A stretch of 64,000 bases of DNA from Acridotheres tristis (taxonomy: Eukaryota; Chordata; Aves; Passeriformes; Sturnidae). The notes under the pieces were generated by a model that worked only from the letters and a program-made list of their open reading frames with translations, searched no databases and was not told the origin of the DNA. Of this stretch, positions 49,698 through 64,000 are shown one piece after another. The stretch lies in assembly GCA_037013685.1 (NCBI GenBank), contig CM072899.1, positions 9,156,479-9,220,478 on the forward strand, given 5' to 3'. Position 1 is the stretch's first letter; every line of letters starts with the position of its first letter. The position numbers were made by a program, and so were the translations under genes.

Positions 49698-51193
49698 TCA
49701 GGTTTCCCAGGCCTGATGCTGGCTGCTGGCTGGCTTCTGGCCCTTGCGGAGATCGGCACAGAACAGGACCTGGAGTGGGGAGATAATGGGGTGGGCGTGG
49801 CAGGGGTGGGGGGCAAGAGTGCCAGGAAGGGGGGTACTCGGGGGTACTCACTGCCTGCGCCCAGCCAGCATGAGGGCCCCACAGCCCCCGGAAGAAGTCG
49901 CCTGTGGAGAGAGTGTGAACGCCAGTTTGGAGGTACATTTGCACCATCCACCATCCCTGAGGGTCCCACGTCAGTATCCAGCCCTGCCCTCACCGATCTC
50001 CTGGTAGGTCCGGGGGGTGAGGCTCTTGCCACCCAGTGCCACGCCGTAGCGCTGCCGTGCGATGTGCCAGACGTGGGTGTCTACCGGCACCGCCTCCGCC
50101 TTGTCCAGGGACAACAGGCAGACACAGTCCGCCACCTGTCACCAGCAGCACCCAGTCAGCCCCCAGTGCCGGTCTCTGCTCCCTGTCCCACCCCCGTCCT
50201 GGCACCCACCTTGGCACCTACACCAGGCAGGGCACACAGCACCCTCCTGGCCTCGGCATAGGGCGCGGTGCGGAGCTGGCACAGCCCTTCGGTGCCGAGC
50301 CCCTCGGCGATGGCCCGCGCGCTCCCGCTGACAAACTTGGCCCGGTACCCAAAACCCAGCGCCCGCAGCCGGGCCTCGGCATCAGCGCCTGCGGGGGCAC
50401 AGCAGAGGGACGTGAGCGGGCTCAGGTGAGGGCACGGCAAGGTGCGGCAAACGGCAGTAGCGGAGTGGTGGTGGACCTGTGAGTGCCGAGAGGGATGGGA
50501 AGGCATGGAAGGGCCGAGAATCGAGGCAGCAGAGGCGGCGGCCGAAGGCCTGGCAGAGGCGCTCGATCATGGCAGTGATGCGGGAAATGTGGTTGTTGGA
50601 GGTGCAGATGAAAGAGAAGAGGCACTCGACGGGGTCCTGCCGTAGCACCCGCACCCCTGCAGGCAGGATGAGGTGAGAGAACGCCGGACAGGTGCTATGG
50701 CCATCCCTTGTAGCTCCGTGGGGCCACCTCACCTGGAAAGTCCTTGGCCACAATGCGGAACAGGGGGTCGGCCGCCCCCCAGGCACGGTACAGGGCCGAC
50801 AGCCCCACATCCAGCTGGAAGTAGTCACGCAGGATCCGGTCCGTTTCTGCAGCATCCAGCTTGGCTGCTTTGGCGGCGCACCCATCCCGGTCCTCCTCCT
50901 CCTCGTACACCGTGTACCAGAGGCGATCCCCGTCCTGCCGTAGTGTCCAGACGCGGCCCCCTAGCACACCCGTCCAGGCCCCCGGGCTGCTTTCCCACCA
51001 CCTGCCGCACACGGGGGGGTCGGGGCCGGTTCGGACGCGCTGGGCCGGGCCGGGGGACACGCGAGACCCCCAGGCTGGCTCACCGGAAGCTCTGTCCAGA
51101 GGAGAGCACCAGGTCCAGGCGCAGCTCGGCCGGCGGGCACGGCAGGCAGCGCCACAGGGACGGGCAGGCAGACGGGGCGTCCCGCAGCTTCAT
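49698..51193 (-). CDS. OGG1: OGG1, 8-oxoguanine DNA glycosylase
   Basis: Seven exons: 51193-51084, 51001-50733, 50656-50477, 50388-50210, 50135-49994, 49901-49852 and 49769-49698; 333 residues (human 345). Conserved blocks: [42 protein letters not shown] (the NNN stretch reads NNH), RLCQAFG, the helix-hairpin-helix [11 protein letters not shown] with catalytic Lys near 246, and [11 protein letters not shown] with the catalytic Asp near 265 (19 residues on, as in human). OGG1 excises 8-oxoG opposite C and nicks by beta-elimination. The ATG chosen precedes MKLRDAP; the frame is open further 5', so a longer N-terminus is possible. The C-terminus is short and lacks the basic human tail. Confidence 0.96.
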
Positions 51194-51520
51194 GGGGGTC
51201 GGGGAGCAACTGCACACCCCTGCCCGCGGGGGCGGCGGGGTCAAAGCACCGCCCGACGCTGCGCCCCCGGCTGCCCCACAGCCCCGGCCCGGCCCCACAC
51301 CTCCTCACAAGCCCCCAGCCAGCGCTCCCGGTCCTACAGCTCCTCGCCCGGCCCCGCCAGCTCCCACCATAGAGAAACCCGCGCAGGCGGAGAGGCCGCC
51401 GCTCCCCGCCCCAGTTCCGCTCGCGGCCGGAAGCGGGGCCGGTGCCGCCGCCGCACATGTCCGCCCCTGCCCCTGCTCCCGCCCCTCTCCCTTCCCCGCC
51501 CGCAGCGGCCGCGGCTCCGC
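51000..51520 (-). promoter_or_regulatory. OGG1: CpG-rich OGG1 promoter
   Basis: GC-rich region over and upstream of the OGG1 first exon, bounded by the BRPF1 poly(A) signal 336 bases from the start codon. No TATA box. Confidence 0.55.
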
Positions 51521-51528
51521 AGCGGAGG

Positions 51529-51534
51529 TTTATT
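51529..51534 (-). terminator. BRPF1: Poly(A) signal AATAAA, BRPF1
   Basis: TTTATT on the plus strand, 354 bases past the BRPF1 stop. The interval is a GC-rich 3' UTR with an A/T-rich patch at its end. Confidence 0.65.
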
Positions 51535-51887
51535 TTCTAAGAATCAATAGATTTTTTTTCTTCCTTCAAAATAAATACAAACAACGTCCGAGCGCGGGGC
51601 CGGCCAGGGGCTGGGCCCAGGGTTGGGGGGCAGCACGGGGTGCGGGGCGCGAGGGGCCGCCCGGGGGCACGGCGGCGGCCAGAACAGCAGCCCCGGGAGC
51701 GGCTGGCTGGGGGGAGCGGGCACCGGGAATGGGAGAGTGGGGGGGGGAGCACGGGGGACCGGCCCCACCCCTCCCGGTTCTCCCGGTTCCCCCGGCCCCC
51801 CGTGAGTGCAGGCCAGCTGCACGGGGTGGGGGTCACCGAGCCCCGTTTGCCCTGAGATTCGGCGGGGGAGCGGCCGGCGGCACCGGC

Positions 51888-63960
<12,073 letters not shown>

Positions 63961-64000
63961 TCCAAAGCCCTCCCGGTTCCCCCGGCCCGGCTACAAGCCC

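Overview
The window is vertebrate nuclear DNA, most probably from a bird. It carries thirteen recognisable protein genes with short GT-AG introns (often 70-120 bases), strong GC-rich islands at most 5' ends, and no mammalian-type SINEs that I can see. From PRRT3 to BRPF1 the genes keep the order and relative orientation of human 3p25.3, in a layout typical of a gene-dense avian microchromosome. I worked from reading alone. Exon limits come from splice signals, reading phase and remembered human homologues, and every internal junction I list keeps the reading frame.

Layout, left to right: IHO1 (+, 5' end outside the window) in an AT-richer stretch up to about 12 kb; an apparently gene-free GC-rich transition (12-14.2 kb); PRRT3 (+); CRELD1 (-); IL17RC (-); IL17RE (-); JAGN1 (-); RPUSD3 (+, head-to-head with JAGN1); TTLL3 (-); ARPC4 (-); TADA3 (+, head-to-head with ARPC4); CAMK1 (+); OGG1 (-, tail-to-tail with CAMK1); BRPF1 (-).

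The neighbours are a conserved syntenic block, not a pathway. They cover meiotic break formation (IHO1), IL-17 receptor chains with SEFIR domains (IL17RC, IL17RE), ER and membrane proteins (JAGN1, CRELD1, PRRT3), mitochondrial RNA (RPUSD3), tubulin glycylation (TTLL3), actin nucleation (ARPC4), chromatin acetylation (TADA3, BRPF1), Ca2+/calmodulin signalling (CAMK1) and base-excision repair (OGG1). What stands out is compactness. Poly(A) signals overlap a stop codon (IL17RC) or face each other across a few bases (CAMK1/OGG1), two promoters appear bidirectional, and there are microexons of 16 and 22 bases. Differences from the human order are IHO1 next to PRRT3 and no CIDEC between JAGN1 and RPUSD3.

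I found no undescribed defence, mobile or RNA-based system. The best leads are regulatory and architectural: tandem alternative donors in the BRPF1 bromodomain, a CArG box between ARPC4 and TADA3, a consensus CRE at CAMK1, a coding minisatellite in TTLL3, and the unusual 3' ends.
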